Shown piece after piece: positions 31,730-39,718 of a DNA stretch of 39,814 bases. The stretch comes from Anaerolineae bacterium. GTDB taxonomy: Bacteria > Chloroflexota > Anaerolineae > Aggregatilineales > Phototrophicaceae. The position numbers and the translations under genes are program-made. How positions within the stretch are numbered: position 1 is the first letter of the stretch; each line of letters begins with the position of its first letter. The notes beneath the pieces were generated by a model, which worked only from the letters and a program-made list of their open reading frames with translations, searched no databases and had not been told where the DNA came from. Location of the stretch: positions 1-39,814 of the forward strand of contig JALHNB010000060.1 of NCBI GenBank assembly GCA_022843745.1, written 5' to 3'.

Positions 31730-32104
31730 ATGAATACGCAGCACTATCATCAGCATCAAAGCCTGGAAATGGAAACGTGCATCCAGAATTGCGAGAAATG
31801 CCATCACATTTGCACCGAAACGCTCAATTACTGCCTGCAAATGGGCGGTCAACATGCCGACCCTGTGCATATCCGCCTACTGCAAGATTGCATCCAGATT
31901 TGCCAAACCAGCGCCGATTTTATGCTGCGCGGCTCGACACTACACGGATTAACCTGCGGCATCTGTGCTGAAATCTGCAACCGCTGTGCCGAGGATTGTG
32001 AGCGCATTGATCCGAACGACGAAACCATGAAAGCGTGTGCGGCGGTTTGTCGTCAATGCGCAGAGGCCTGCCGCGAGATGGCAACGGCGATGATGTATTC
32101 ATAG
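31730..32104 (+). CDS. Csp-type four-helix-bundle copper storage protein
   Basis: A protein of 124 residues with 16 Cys at 17, 21, 24, 28, 35, 54, 58, 76, 79, 83, 86, 90, 103, 107, 110 and 114. They recur every three to four positions along predicted helices (CIQNCEKCHHIC, CGICAEICNRCAEDC, CAAVCRQCAEAC). This matches the cytosolic Csp3-like proteins, which fill a four-helix bundle with Cu(I). His residues near the N-terminus may sit at the bundle mouth. There is no signal or Tat peptide, so a cytosolic location is expected. GAGG precedes the ATG by 8 nt. Divergent from the hydrolase; no copper exporter or CsoR regulator is nearby. Confidence 0.88.
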   Translation: MNTQHYHQHQSLEMETCIQNCEKCHHICTETLNYCLQMGGQHADPVHIRLLQDCIQICQTSADFMLRGSTLHGLTCGICAEICNRCAEDCERIDPNDETMKACAAVCRQCAEACREMATAMMYS

Positions 32105-32225
32105 CGCCAAACGCCCTGCACTCGATCAAACCGCTAGGAAGCGACCTCGTGCTGGGAGGCAAATCGAAGCGAATCATGCTACCGCTGCCACTACAAACCT
32201 TATCGCGCGGGTTTTCCGATCTCAA

Positions 32226-32234
32226 TGCTAAAAT
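32226..32234 (+). promoter_or_regulatory. Extended -10 promoter of the secreted SH3 protein gene
   Basis: TGCTAAAAT fits an extended -10 (TGn plus hexamer), 33 bp before the ATG. The surrounding 14 bases (AATGCTAAAATGAG) recur with one change before the VapB-like gene at 33955-33968. Confidence 0.4.
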
Positions 32235-32267
32235 GAGCATACCGTTTTATCAAAAAGGAAATCAACC

Positions 32268-33899
32268 ATGTCGCGATTCCTTCTTGTCGTCCTGGTTTCG
32301 CTGCTCATCATCCCGCATCCCACCGCCGCACAGACGATCATTCCCTACGATGACGGCTGCTCCGAGCCTGTGGAGATTGAGTCGGCAAGATTCGATTACG
32401 GCGCGGCCTGTGCTGTCTATCGTAGTTGCGACCCTCATAGCATGGGGGATTTCCGCTGCCAGCTTCGTGCGGCGGAGGTGCTGCTCCGGCAGTGTCCGGC
32501 GGGCGATTCCGTTTGCGAAAAATTAGCGCTTCTCTATGCGGCGGCGATTTTGGCTTATGACATGCCCTTCGGCGAGGCGCTCGACTACAGCCCGCCGCAG
32601 ACGATCATCGACAATTTGCCACGCGCTCTGGTCGCCGCCGAGACTGGCGATTATGCCTCTGCCCTTGCCGCTTATCAAACGACCCCTTATGATATCACCT
32701 CCGGCGAAACCATGATCCCCTTCAGCCGGGGCATCATCTATGACCTGATGGGCAATCGTGAGGCGGCGCTGGCTGAATACGAATCGATTTTCGACATCGT
32801 AATCGAGCATCCACTCGCATGGTACGCCCGCAGCCAGCTTTTCGGCACACTCGGACGCACGGACGAAGCCTCGTTTGATGCCGCTGCCCTGCTCGAAGAT
32901 TCCCGCCAAACGCCGGAACTGTCAGCGCTGACGACGGCGCTGGCTGAACGCTATCCGCTTCAGGTGGAGGAATGGCTGCGCTATCCCGTCCTCAGCGAGG
33001 GACTCGGCCCCGCAGGTCAGTTTTTCACCGATCTCACGCTCGAACCGCCGGAATCCATCCAGATCGGTTTTTTCGATGACCTTGATGTGCTGGTGGCTGT
33101 CGGCCTGAGCAATATCGCGAGTTGGCAGGAAAACTCCTTACGAGCGGTGCAGGTTTTAGAGCGTACAGAGCGCGATTCCTATCAACTTTTCTATCCAGAG
33201 ATATTTGAATCGTCGGGTCACATCACCGTCACACGCTATCCCGAAGCGATCATGAGCAGAGAGTCGGTTTCCTATTTTGAAGGTGCAGGGGAATGGCAGT
33301 TTATGCTCGCCCCGGCAGGTGCGCCCGATCCGCGCGTCGGGCTGGATGGCGCACGTCACTGCCCCGGCAGCGTCCTCTCACGGGTAAACATCGGCGTAGC
33401 AGTCGTAACAAACACCTTTTCTGAAGGCACTTTGATGCACCATGACGCACCCGGCGGCAGTGAAATTGGCGCGGGGAGCCGTGCTGCGATCATCGGTGGG
33501 CCGGAATGCGTCGGTGCGGTGACATGGTGGCAGGCGCAGGATGATTCAGGTGCTATTTTCTGGACACCGGAAAATATCGAAAATCAATATGCCCTCAACC
33601 CCGAAAACACCGAGCACATCGAGGCCTTTAACTGCCCACAAGCCAATCCGACGCGGCTGTTCGTCGGCGGCAGCGGCAGGGTTATCCCCGGCATGGGCGC
33701 GAATAATCTCCGCAGCAGCGCGAGTCTTGCGGGTGAAAGCATCGGCCTGCTGAATGAGGGCGAGACCTTCATAGTCATCGCAGGCCCGGTTTGCGCCGAT
33801 GAACTCGTCTGGTGGCAGGTCAATCATCAGGACGGCAGCGGTTGGACAGCCGAGGGCGAAGGCGGCATCTACTGGCTGGAGCCGGAGACATCACAATAA
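32268..33899 (+). CDS. Secreted protein with helical repeats and two SH3-like domains
   Basis: A protein of 543 residues with a signal peptide (about 1-21, ending TAAQ). A Cys-containing N-terminal part (31-83) is followed by a helical region with TPR-like pairs (about 112-225; ALVAAETGDYASALAAY, GNREAALAEYESIF). A beta-rich central region of unknown type follows. Two C-terminal modules resemble bacterial SH3 (about 365-445 and 462-540), each with a Trp pair (VTWWQAQ; LVWWQVN) and a Cys before it. The second contains the usual LRSSASLAGESIGLLNEGE strand. AAGGA lies about 7 nt before the ATG. Function unknown; the domain set suggests peptide- or envelope-associated binding. Confidence 0.8.
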   Translation: MSRFLLVVLVSLLIIPHPTAAQTIIPYDDGCSEPVEIESARFDYGAACAVYRSCDPHSMGDFRCQLRAAEVLLRQCPAGDSVCEKLALLYAAAILAYDMPFGEALDYSPPQTIIDNLPRALVAAETGDYASALAAYQTTPYDITSGETMIPFSRGIIYDLMGNREAALAEYESIFDIVIEHPLAWYARSQLFGTLGRTDEASFDAAALLEDSRQTPELSALTTALAERYPLQVEEWLRYPVLSEGLGPAGQFFTDLTLEPPESIQIGFFDDLDVLVAVGLSNIASWQENSLRAVQVLERTERDSYQLFYPEIFESSGHITVTRYPEAIMSRESVSYFEGAGEWQFMLAPAGAPDPRVGLDGARHCPGSVLSRVNIGVAVVTNTFSEGTLMHHDAPGGSEIGAGSRAAIIGGPECVGAVTWWQAQDDSGAIFWTPENIENQYALNPENTEHIEAFNCPQANPTRLFVGGSGRVIPGMGANNLRSSASLAGESIGLLNEGETFIVIAGPVCADELVWWQVNHQDGSGWTAEGEGGIYWLEPETSQ

Positions 33900-33956
33900 T
33901 CATTAGAGCCTCCCCTTCCCTTCCAGCCACCCTCAAGAACACATTCTGAGCAATAA

Positions 33957-33965
33957 TGCTACAAT
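33957..33965 (+). promoter_or_regulatory. Extended -10 promoter of the VapBC-DUF4012 unit
   Basis: TGCTACAAT, an extended -10, 41 bp before the ATG at 34007. The surrounding AATGCTACAATGAG nearly repeats the sequence at 32224-32237. Confidence 0.4.
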
Positions 33966-34006
33966 GAGGGTGAGGTTTTTAGGCTGTTGATACAGAGGAA
34001 AATCAA

Positions 34007-34474
34007 ATGTTGGTCATTCATGATGAACAACTGGCAAAACGCCTACAGGAGATCGCCGCACACGATAATCGTTCAGTTGAAGAAGTGATCGAAAACTGGG
34101 CAGCGCAGCATCTCAAACAGCAATCATCCAAACCCGAACAAAGCGATGGGGTACGGCGCGTCCGAGCTAAAGCGTATGCCAAAGCGCGAAAATATTGGGA
34201 ATCTATCGGCGACGCAGCGAAAGCCGGGTTGACCGACGAAGAACTTGACGAACAGTTTGGGGTCTTCGATCAGGAAGGCATCCCACGTTTAAAATCCGAA
34301 CTCCAATCGCTTGAACCCCCTGTCGGCTCACTGGCATACGCGGCGAAACTCGCGCGTGAGGCGAATATTCGCACAGGCAGTTCAAACGTTGGGTCTCGTG
34401 CCGATGAGATTTTGAATGAGGAATTTGCCGACTATCTGCTAAAGCGGATGCGGGGCGAAGATGCCGCCGAGTAG
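34007..34474 (+). CDS. VapB-like antitoxin (extended)
   Basis: A protein of 155 residues. The first 40 (MLVIHDEQLAKRLQEIAAH then SVEEVIENWAAQHL) look like a ribbon-helix-helix DNA-binding domain. A basic stretch (RRVRAKAYAKARKYWESIG), an acidic segment and a C-terminal part (SRADEILNEEFADYLL) follow; the last is likely the toxin-wrapping region. Most VapB proteins are 70-100 residues, so this one carries extra sequence in the middle. It overlaps the PIN-domain gene by 14 nt, as toxin-antitoxin pairs often do. AGAGGA sits about 8 nt before the ATG. Confidence 0.75.
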   Translation: MLVIHDEQLAKRLQEIAAHDNRSVEEVIENWAAQHLKQQSSKPEQSDGVRRVRAKAYAKARKYWESIGDAAKAGLTDEELDEQFGVFDQEGIPRLKSELQSLEPPVGSLAYAAKLAREANIRTGSSNVGSRADEILNEEFADYLLKRMRGEDAAE

Positions 34475-34883
34475 AATCCTGGTTGATAGTAGCTTTTTGT
34501 ATGCACTATATGACCGTGATGATAAAGATACTGAAGAAACCAGCGCCGTATCCGATCTCTATGGTGGTCAGTTTATCATCCCATATGTTGTTCTTACCGA
34601 AGTAGCCTATCTATTTAATCGCAATGGCGGTGTTCCGGCGGTTATTCAGTTTTTGGATGCACTCGTTAAAGCAGATTACACCTACGAAATTATATCTCTG
34701 GATGATTTGACACGTATCCGCGAAATCATGGCAACATACCGAGACTCAAAACTCGACTTTGTAGATTGCTGTATTATGGCGCTTTCGGAACGCCTCAATA
34801 TCACACAGGTCTGCACCCTTGACCAACGCGATTTTAGCATTTTTCGACCCAAACACTGCGATTATCTGGAAACTTTGCCATGA
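34461..34883 (+). CDS. VapC-like PIN-domain ribonuclease toxin
   Basis: PIN-domain protein of 140 residues. The acidic metal site is visible: D9 (ILVDSSFLYAL), E47 (LTEVAYL), D99 and D102 (LDFVDCCI), with D121/D124 (TLDQRDF) completing the usual pattern. PIN toxins cleave RNA, often tRNA or rRNA, and are neutralised by the antitoxin encoded just upstream. The start overlaps the antitoxin gene by 14 nt. Its TGA overlaps the ATG of the DUF4012 gene (ATGA), coupling translation of all three. Confidence 0.87.
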   Translation: MPPSRILVDSSFLYALYDRDDKDTEETSAVSDLYGGQFIIPYVVLTEVAYLFNRNGGVPAVIQFLDALVKADYTYEIISLDDLTRIREIMATYRDSKLDFVDCCIMALSERLNITQVCTLDQRDFSIFRPKHCDYLETLP

Positions 34884-36931
34884 GCTATGACGACGAAACC
34901 CAACAGATTCAGCCGATTGAAGCACCGCTGCCTATCAGCGCACCCAAGCAGTATCACCGCCGCCGCCGCCATCGCTCCAAGCTGCTGCGTCCAATGCGCC
35001 ACCTCGCCCGCCGCATCAAATGGACGAGCGTTTTTATCGTGTTGATTGCGGTGATTGTCGTGGTCGTCGTCGGCGGTCTGGCGTTGATGGCTGACACTAT
35101 GAATCAGGTCAATTCCTCGCTGACCAGCCTCAGTCGCGTGTCGCAAACGCTGCGTGGCAAGCCGGGTACAGAACTCACGCTCAACGATTTTAACCGCTTA
35201 CAATCCAGCGTCGTTGATCTGGCAGGCAGCCTTTCGACAGCCCATTCACGCCTGAATCTGGTGCGCTCCTTCCGCGCCTGGAACACCGATCTGAACGCGA
35301 CCATCACGCTGGTGGATGCCTCACAAAATCTGACTCTTGCCGCCGATAATATGCTCAACGCGCTTCAGCCGACGCTGTTTTTTCTGGTCGCTGGCGATGA
35401 TAAAGAAAGCGTCGCCGTGCAAATCTCCTCCGGCGAACGCATCGTCGAGCTGTTACGCCTGGGACGCGGTTTATTTTTGGCGGCTAACGCTAATCTGGAA
35501 GCTGCGCAGGCGGACATCGAAAAACTCGATCTTTCCGTCCTGTCTCCTGCCGTCATCCTGAACATCGAAAGCACGATTCGTTATCACGATCAATTGGTCG
35601 AGGTCAATAATATCCTCCAGCAAGCGCCTGACCTGCTGACAGCGGCGCTTGGGCTGGCGGGCGAACAAAGCTACCTGATTCTCTCGCAAAACAGCGACGA
35701 ACTCCGGCCTTCCGGCGGCTATATCAGCACCTACGGCTGGATGAGCATCCGCAATGGCCGCATCACCGACTACAGCTACAGCCCCACCACCGCCACCAGC
35801 CCGAATCCCCCCGGCGCACAGTTCGCCGATCAGATCGAAGTTCCAGCATGGTGGATTCGCTACGGTCAGCCGATTTACGCGGCCTGGGATGGAAGCTGGT
35901 ACGCGGATTTCCCCAAAACGGCGGAAATGGCGATGTGGTATTACAACGCGGGCAATAATCCGCGCTCACCGGTTTCCGGTGTGCTGTCCATCGACATTCA
36001 CGGTTTTGAGGCGATTTTGAACGCGCTCGGCAGCGTCGTTGTCACCGATACCGTCGTCACACCCGAAAATTTCCGCCAGATTGTCTACGCAAAAACTGCC
36101 GAAAGCCAGGCCGATGACCTGCATAAGCGCTTCATCGCCAGCGTCTACCAGCAAATTTTCACCGATTGGCAGAACGCCAGCGCCGACCCTGATATTAATA
36201 CGCGACTGCTGGGCGCAGTGCTGGAAGCGCTGCAAGAGAAGCACATCATGTTTTATTCCGCCGACGACAGCGTGAATACCGCCATCAACCTGCTCGGCTG
36301 GTCGGGCGCACAGACCCCGGCGGTGGGCGATGATTACCTGATGACCGCCGACGCCAACCTCGGCAACAAATCGAATCGCTCGATTATGCGGCAGTTGACG
36401 CTCGACGTGGATATTCAACCCGACGGCTCGTTGGTCAACCGCGCCGCCATCGCTTACGATTATTCCGCGCGGGTCGCCGTCAATGACCCCGGCTTTAACC
36501 CACCCACGCTGGGGCCAGCCGATTACAATAATCTGTTGCAGATTTTCACGCCGCTGGGCAGCGCGATCATCGAGTCCGCCAATTTCGTCAATGACCCGCA
36601 AACCATCTATACCGATACGCACACCATTTTCGCCTCGCGCCTGACCGTGCCGTATGATGGCAGCGAACGTTTCCAGCTTTCCTACCGCACGCCGCCGCTG
36701 GTGGAGGCATTCGGCCCATATCAGCGCTATACGTTGGCGCTGCAAAAACAGCCGGGGACGGTGGGCGATCAGGTCAACGTCCAGGTGACACTCCCGGCGG
36801 GTGCGACGGCGATCACCATCAACCCTGCCCCGTCAGCGAGTTATGTGCTGGATCGCCCGATTCTCGAATTCCTGATGACGCTCGAAAGCGACCAGTCAAT
36901 CGAGATCATTTACCAGACGGGTAGTGAGTAG
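34880..36931 (+). CDS. DUF4012-domain membrane protein
   Basis: A protein of 683 residues with a basic cytosolic N-terminus (HRRRRHRSK), one membrane helix (about 48-70) and a large outside part. A helical region (75-250) is followed by the DUF4012 domain. Its signature, about 273-290 (ELRPSGGYISTYG), is followed by YGQPIYAAWDGSWYADFP. Family members occur in Gram-positive-type and Chloroflexota envelopes, and some resemble LytR-type attachment proteins; no function is established. It overlaps the PIN toxin gene by 4 nt, an unusual partner for an envelope protein. Confidence 0.85.
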   Translation: MSYDDETQQIQPIEAPLPISAPKQYHRRRRHRSKLLRPMRHLARRIKWTSVFIVLIAVIVVVVVGGLALMADTMNQVNSSLTSLSRVSQTLRGKPGTELTLNDFNRLQSSVVDLAGSLSTAHSRLNLVRSFRAWNTDLNATITLVDASQNLTLAADNMLNALQPTLFFLVAGDDKESVAVQISSGERIVELLRLGRGLFLAANANLEAAQADIEKLDLSVLSPAVILNIESTIRYHDQLVEVNNILQQAPDLLTAALGLAGEQSYLILSQNSDELRPSGGYISTYGWMSIRNGRITDYSYSPTTATSPNPPGAQFADQIEVPAWWIRYGQPIYAAWDGSWYADFPKTAEMAMWYYNAGNNPRSPVSGVLSIDIHGFEAILNALGSVVVTDTVVTPENFRQIVYAKTAESQADDLHKRFIASVYQQIFTDWQNASADPDINTRLLGAVLEALQEKHIMFYSADDSVNTAINLLGWSGAQTPAVGDDYLMTADANLGNKSNRSIMRQLTLDVDIQPDGSLVNRAAIAYDYSARVAVNDPGFNPPTLGPADYNNLLQIFTPLGSAIIESANFVNDPQTIYTDTHTIFASRLTVPYDGSERFQLSYRTPPLVEAFGPYQRYTLALQKQPGTVGDQVNVQVTLPAGATAITINPAPSASYVLDRPILEFLMTLESDQSIEIIYQTGSE

Positions 36932-37036
36932 ACTCATATGTAGAAATTATGTCATTCCGGTCTCGCTCAACTGATGTTCTAAGGGACGAGGCGCTACCTT
37001 GTCCGGCATGTTTCATATCGAATGGAGAATCAAACC

Positions 37037-37525
37037 ATGACTACCGATCCGGTACGCGTGATACTGCGCTCCATGACACAGGATGAATTCGTCCTGTATA
37101 TCGAAAACGCGGCTGTGGCTTATGCCGCTGATAAGGTAAAAGCTGATGCCTGGGCAAAAGATGGCGCAGTCGAACGAGCACGCATAGAATTCGCGAATTC
37201 GCTTCCAGAGGGACTCGCAACAAAGGAGCATTACCTATTCTCGATTTACGATGAGGCGCTCAATATTGTGGTGGGCATCATCTGGTTCTCAATCGGGAAA
37301 TGGCAGCCACAGCCTCTGGCCTTCGTCAACGATTTTGAAGTTTTTGAGGCTTACCGACGCAAAGGCTATGGTACACAAGCGTTTTTGGCGCTGGAAGATA
37401 AGGTCAAGGAAATCGGCCTCCATAAAATCATGCTGCACGTGTTTGGGCATAATAAAGAAGCACAGCGCCTATACGAGCGTCTCGGCTATCAGGTGACAGA
37501 CATTGATATGGCGAAGAATATTTAG
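37037..37525 (+). CDS. GNAT-family N-acetyltransferase
   Basis: A protein of 162 residues transferring an acetyl group from acetyl-CoA to an amine. The acetyl-CoA-binding motif is at about 110-120 (YRRKGYGTQAF) after strand FVNDFEVFEAY. The closing motif HNKEAQRLYERLGYQV is typical of the RimI-like class. A GGAG 9 nt before the ATG at 37037 favours this start over the ATG at 37022, which contains that ribosome-binding site. Substrate unknown. Confidence 0.9.
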   Translation: MTTDPVRVILRSMTQDEFVLYIENAAVAYAADKVKADAWAKDGAVERARIEFANSLPEGLATKEHYLFSIYDEALNIVVGIIWFSIGKWQPQPLAFVNDFEVFEAYRRKGYGTQAFLALEDKVKEIGLHKIMLHVFGHNKEAQRLYERLGYQVTDIDMAKNI

Positions 37526-37537
37526 AGTCCTGCAAAG

Positions 37538-37565
37538 CGCGATGGGAATTAGAATCCCCATCGCG
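37538..37565. terminator. Hairpin behind the GNAT gene
   Basis: CGCGATGGG (37538-37546) pairs with CCCATCGCG (37557-37565) across a 10-nt loop, 13 bp after the GNAT stop. No T-run follows, so it is a weak Rho-independent terminator candidate. Confidence 0.5.
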
Positions 37566-37591
37566 TTCGTGCATCAAAATAGCCCAAAAGC

Positions 37592-37641
37592 TTGATAAAC
37601 TAATATAATTAGTTTATAGTCTAATCATGTTAGTTAACCAG
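37592..37641 (+). promoter_or_regulatory. Promoter with TetR-type operators before the MBL-TetR operon
   Basis: TTGATA (37592-37597) and TATAGT (37615-37620) with a 17-bp spacer form a promoter. The spacer is almost entirely a perfect inverted repeat, ATAAACTAAT/ATTAGTTTAT with a 3-nt centre (37595-37617). A second, weaker symmetric site (CTAAT...TTAG, 37621-37633) follows immediately. A repressor bound here would block the polymerase directly. The downstream TetR gene is the obvious candidate. Confidence 0.65.
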
Positions 37642-37684
37642 CGCGACAACGCGGCTCTGGTCGAGTCAATGGAGCAAAATCATC

Positions 37685-38410
37685 ATGCGAATCACATCCT
37701 ACGGGCAGTATCTCACCCAACTCACCCAATTCCCGGTGATCTTTCCGATCAACGCCTACCTCGTCCGCGAAGACGACGGCTTCACACTCATCGACACCCA
37801 ATTTAGCAACGCTCTGAAAATCCTCGCCGCCGCGCAAAATCTGGGCGCACCAATCAAGCGCATATTGCTCACTCACGCCCACAGCGATCATGTTGGTTCG
37901 CTCGACGCGCTCCACGCCGCCTTGCCGGATGCCGAAGTCATGATCTCGGTGCGCGATGCCCGCTTCCTGACTGGAGACATGAGCCTCGACCCCGGTGAGC
38001 CACAGACGAAATTACGCGGCGGCTACGTGACCGTATCGACCCGCCCTACGCGCCTGCTGTCACCCGGTGATCGCATCGGTTCGCTGGAAGTGTTCGCCTC
38101 ACCCGGACACACCCCTGGACACGTCGCCTTTTTCGACACGCGGGATCGCAGCCTGATCGCCGGGGATGCGCTTCAGACCCAGGGCGGAATCGCGGTTGCA
38201 GGGGAGCTTCGTATCCTGTTCCCGGTATCACCCTTCGCGACCTGGAATCGTCCACTTTCGCTACAAAGCGCCCGCGCCCTCCGCGCCCTGAATCCGTCCC
38301 GACTGGCGGTGGGTCACGGCCCGGTGCTGGAAAATCCGGCAGTCGCGATGGACAAAGCGATTGCCGAGGCGCAAAGTCATGTTGAAAAGGACACTTCCCA
38401 TGCCTCGTAG
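37685..38410 (+). CDS. MBL-fold metallo-hydrolase
   Basis: Metallo-beta-lactamase-fold hydrolase of 241 residues. The metal site is visible: H64, H66, D68 and H69 (THAHSDHVGS), a His in the SPGHTPGH block (H142 and H146), D161 (IAGDAL) and H211 (VGHGP). There is no signal peptide. GGAG lies 10 nt before the ATG. It is followed by a TetR gene overlapping by 11 nt, an arrangement suggesting that the TetR regulator controls both. Substrate unknown; the fold includes lactonases, thioesterases and glyoxalase-II-like enzymes. Confidence 0.9.
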   Translation: MRITSYGQYLTQLTQFPVIFPINAYLVREDDGFTLIDTQFSNALKILAAAQNLGAPIKRILLTHAHSDHVGSLDALHAALPDAEVMISVRDARFLTGDMSLDPGEPQTKLRGGYVTVSTRPTRLLSPGDRIGSLEVFASPGHTPGHVAFFDTRDRSLIAGDALQTQGGIAVAGELRILFPVSPFATWNRPLSLQSARALRALNPSRLAVGHGPVLENPAVAMDKAIAEAQSHVEKDTSHAS

Positions 38411-38969
38411 CGAACGTAGCGAACGTCTCACTCGCGCTTCCGTCGTCCAGGCCGCCGCCGAATTAGCCGATTCACTGGGTGACGTGAACCGTGTAACGCT
38501 GGCTGAGGTCGCCGCACATTTTGGCATAAAAATTCCATCGCTCTACAACCATGTGGATGGATTAGCCGGGCTGCGTCGCGATATTGCGCTGCTGGGCGCA
38601 CGTGAACTAATCAATGAACTTCAAGCGGCAGCGGTTGGCAGGTCGGGCGATGATGCACTCATCGCCATCGCCCACGCCTATCGCCAGTTCGCCAAAAACT
38701 ATCCAGGGCGCTATGCCACCACGCTGGAAGCTCCTGAACCCGACGACGTGGAACTATCGGCGGAGGCGCAAAAATTATTGATGCTGCTCATGCGCGTTCT
38801 GGAGTCCTATCACCTCAATGAAACCGACGCGGTGCATGTCATGCGCGGTTTTCGCAGCCTGCTGCATGGCTTCGTGACCCTGGAAACGCTGGGCGGCTTC
38901 AAAATGCCGGTTGACCTCGACGAAAGCTTTGAGCGCATGATTCAGATGCTCCTTGCAGGCCTGCGATGA
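38400..38969 (+). CDS. TetR/AcrR-family transcriptional regulator
   Basis: Repressor-type regulator of 189 residues. The N-terminal DNA-binding domain (about 10-55) has the helix-turn-helix VTLAEVAAHFGIKIPSLYNHV. The ligand-binding part ends in a segment of the WHG-like class (VMRGFRSLLHGFVTLETLGGF). AAAGGAC about 7 nt before the ATG at 38400 decides the start; in-frame ATGs at 38361 and 38379 lack one. It is co-transcribed with the MBL-hydrolase gene, and the palindromic operators at 37595-37633 are its likely binding sites (inference). Confidence 0.88.
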   Translation: MPRSERSERLTRASVVQAAAELADSLGDVNRVTLAEVAAHFGIKIPSLYNHVDGLAGLRRDIALLGARELINELQAAAVGRSGDDALIAIAHAYRQFAKNYPGRYATTLEAPEPDDVELSAEAQKLLMLLMRVLESYHLNETDAVHVMRGFRSLLHGFVTLETLGGFKMPVDLDESFERMIQMLLAGLR

Positions 38970-39047
38970 GTCGGCTAAAGTCATTCATGCGTGTCAACTG
39001 ATGGTGGAATAATCCGCGTCCGTCGATTATGATTTAGTCGTCAATCC

Positions 39048-39070
39048 GGCAAAACATCCTCTGTTTTGCC
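39048..39070. terminator. Hairpin between the TetR gene and the riboswitch
   Basis: A 9-bp stem GGCAAAACA/TGTTTTGCC with a 5-nt loop, 79 bp behind the TetR stop. There is no clear T-run. It may end the MBL-TetR transcript or precede the riboswitch. Confidence 0.4.
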
Positions 39071-39084
39071 CATTGATGCTGCTG

Positions 39085-39128
39085 TGGGACGACCCAACGC
39101 AGTCTACGCTTTCTTGGGGACGACCCCA
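39085..39128 (+). ncRNA. Guanidine-II (mini-ykkC) riboswitch
   Basis: Two small hairpins, TGGG-ACGA-CCCA (39085-39096) and TGGGG-ACGA-CCCCA (39115-39128), have identical ACGA tetraloops and are separated by 18 nt. Paired stem-loops with ACGR loops 7-40 nt apart define the mini-ykkC class, which senses guanidinium and usually exposes the ribosome-binding site. The AGGAG at 39136-39140 lies just behind, and the next gene is a Gdx/SugE-type exporter, the classic target. Confidence 0.9.
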
Positions 39129-39148
39129 CTGTTCGAGGAGAGTGTAGT

Positions 39149-39472
39149 ATGACCTGGGTGATTCTTTTTATCGCGGGACTGCTTGAAGTGGTGTGGGCGC
39201 TGATGCTCAAACAATCAGAAGGCTTCACCAAGCCCCTCCCGACGATTGCCTTCCTGATCTCCCTGTTTTTCAGTATGTTCCTCCTGGCGCAAGCCTTGAA
39301 AACGCTGCCTGTTGGCACAGCCTATGCGGTCTGGACGGGTATTGGCGCGGTGGGAACAGCCGTGTTGGGCATTGTGTGGCTCGGCGAATCGCGCGATATT
39401 TTCAAGTTGTTTTCCCTTTTCATGATCGTGGCTGGCATTATCGGCTTACGTCTGACCAGCACCGCTTCGTAA
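39149..39472 (+). CDS. gdx: SMR-family guanidinium exporter (Gdx/SugE type)
   Basis: Small inner-membrane antiporter of 107 residues with four helices. It has the conserved Glu13 in helix 1 (LLEVVWALMLK), the KQSEGFTK loop characteristic of the SugE/Gdx subgroup, and AYAVWTGIGAVG in helix 3. Gdx proteins export guanidinium in exchange for protons as dual-topology dimers. AGGAG lies 8 nt before the ATG. A guanidine-II riboswitch sits directly upstream, which strongly supports the guanidinium role over a general drug-export role. Confidence 0.93.
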   Translation: MTWVILFIAGLLEVVWALMLKQSEGFTKPLPTIAFLISLFFSMFLLAQALKTLPVGTAYAVWTGIGAVGTAVLGIVWLGESRDIFKLFSLFMIVAGIIGLRLTSTAS

Positions 39473-39547
39473 CGCATGTGGTTGCGCAGGGCAATCGCTC
39501 CAAAGTGATTTTTGGGTTTAGAACGGTTCTCAAAGGGTGTTTGGGGT

Positions 39548-39577
39548 GTAGGGGCATAATGTATCATACCTCTACAG
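39548..39577. repeat. Family A palindrome behind gdx
   Basis: Ends GTAGGGGCAT and ATACCTCTAC flank an imperfect palindromic core, in the spacer behind the exporter gene. Confidence 0.5.
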
Positions 39578-39718
39578 AGCCGTGATGACTTTTTACGTCC
39601 CAATTTTGGATTTGGTGCGATTGCCCTATATGGCTGTACCCGTGAGATGTTGGAATTGGAGTCCGGTGGTATCATAAAGGGACATAAGAGTTCATTTTGA
39701 ATGGGACAGGAGTCGGCC

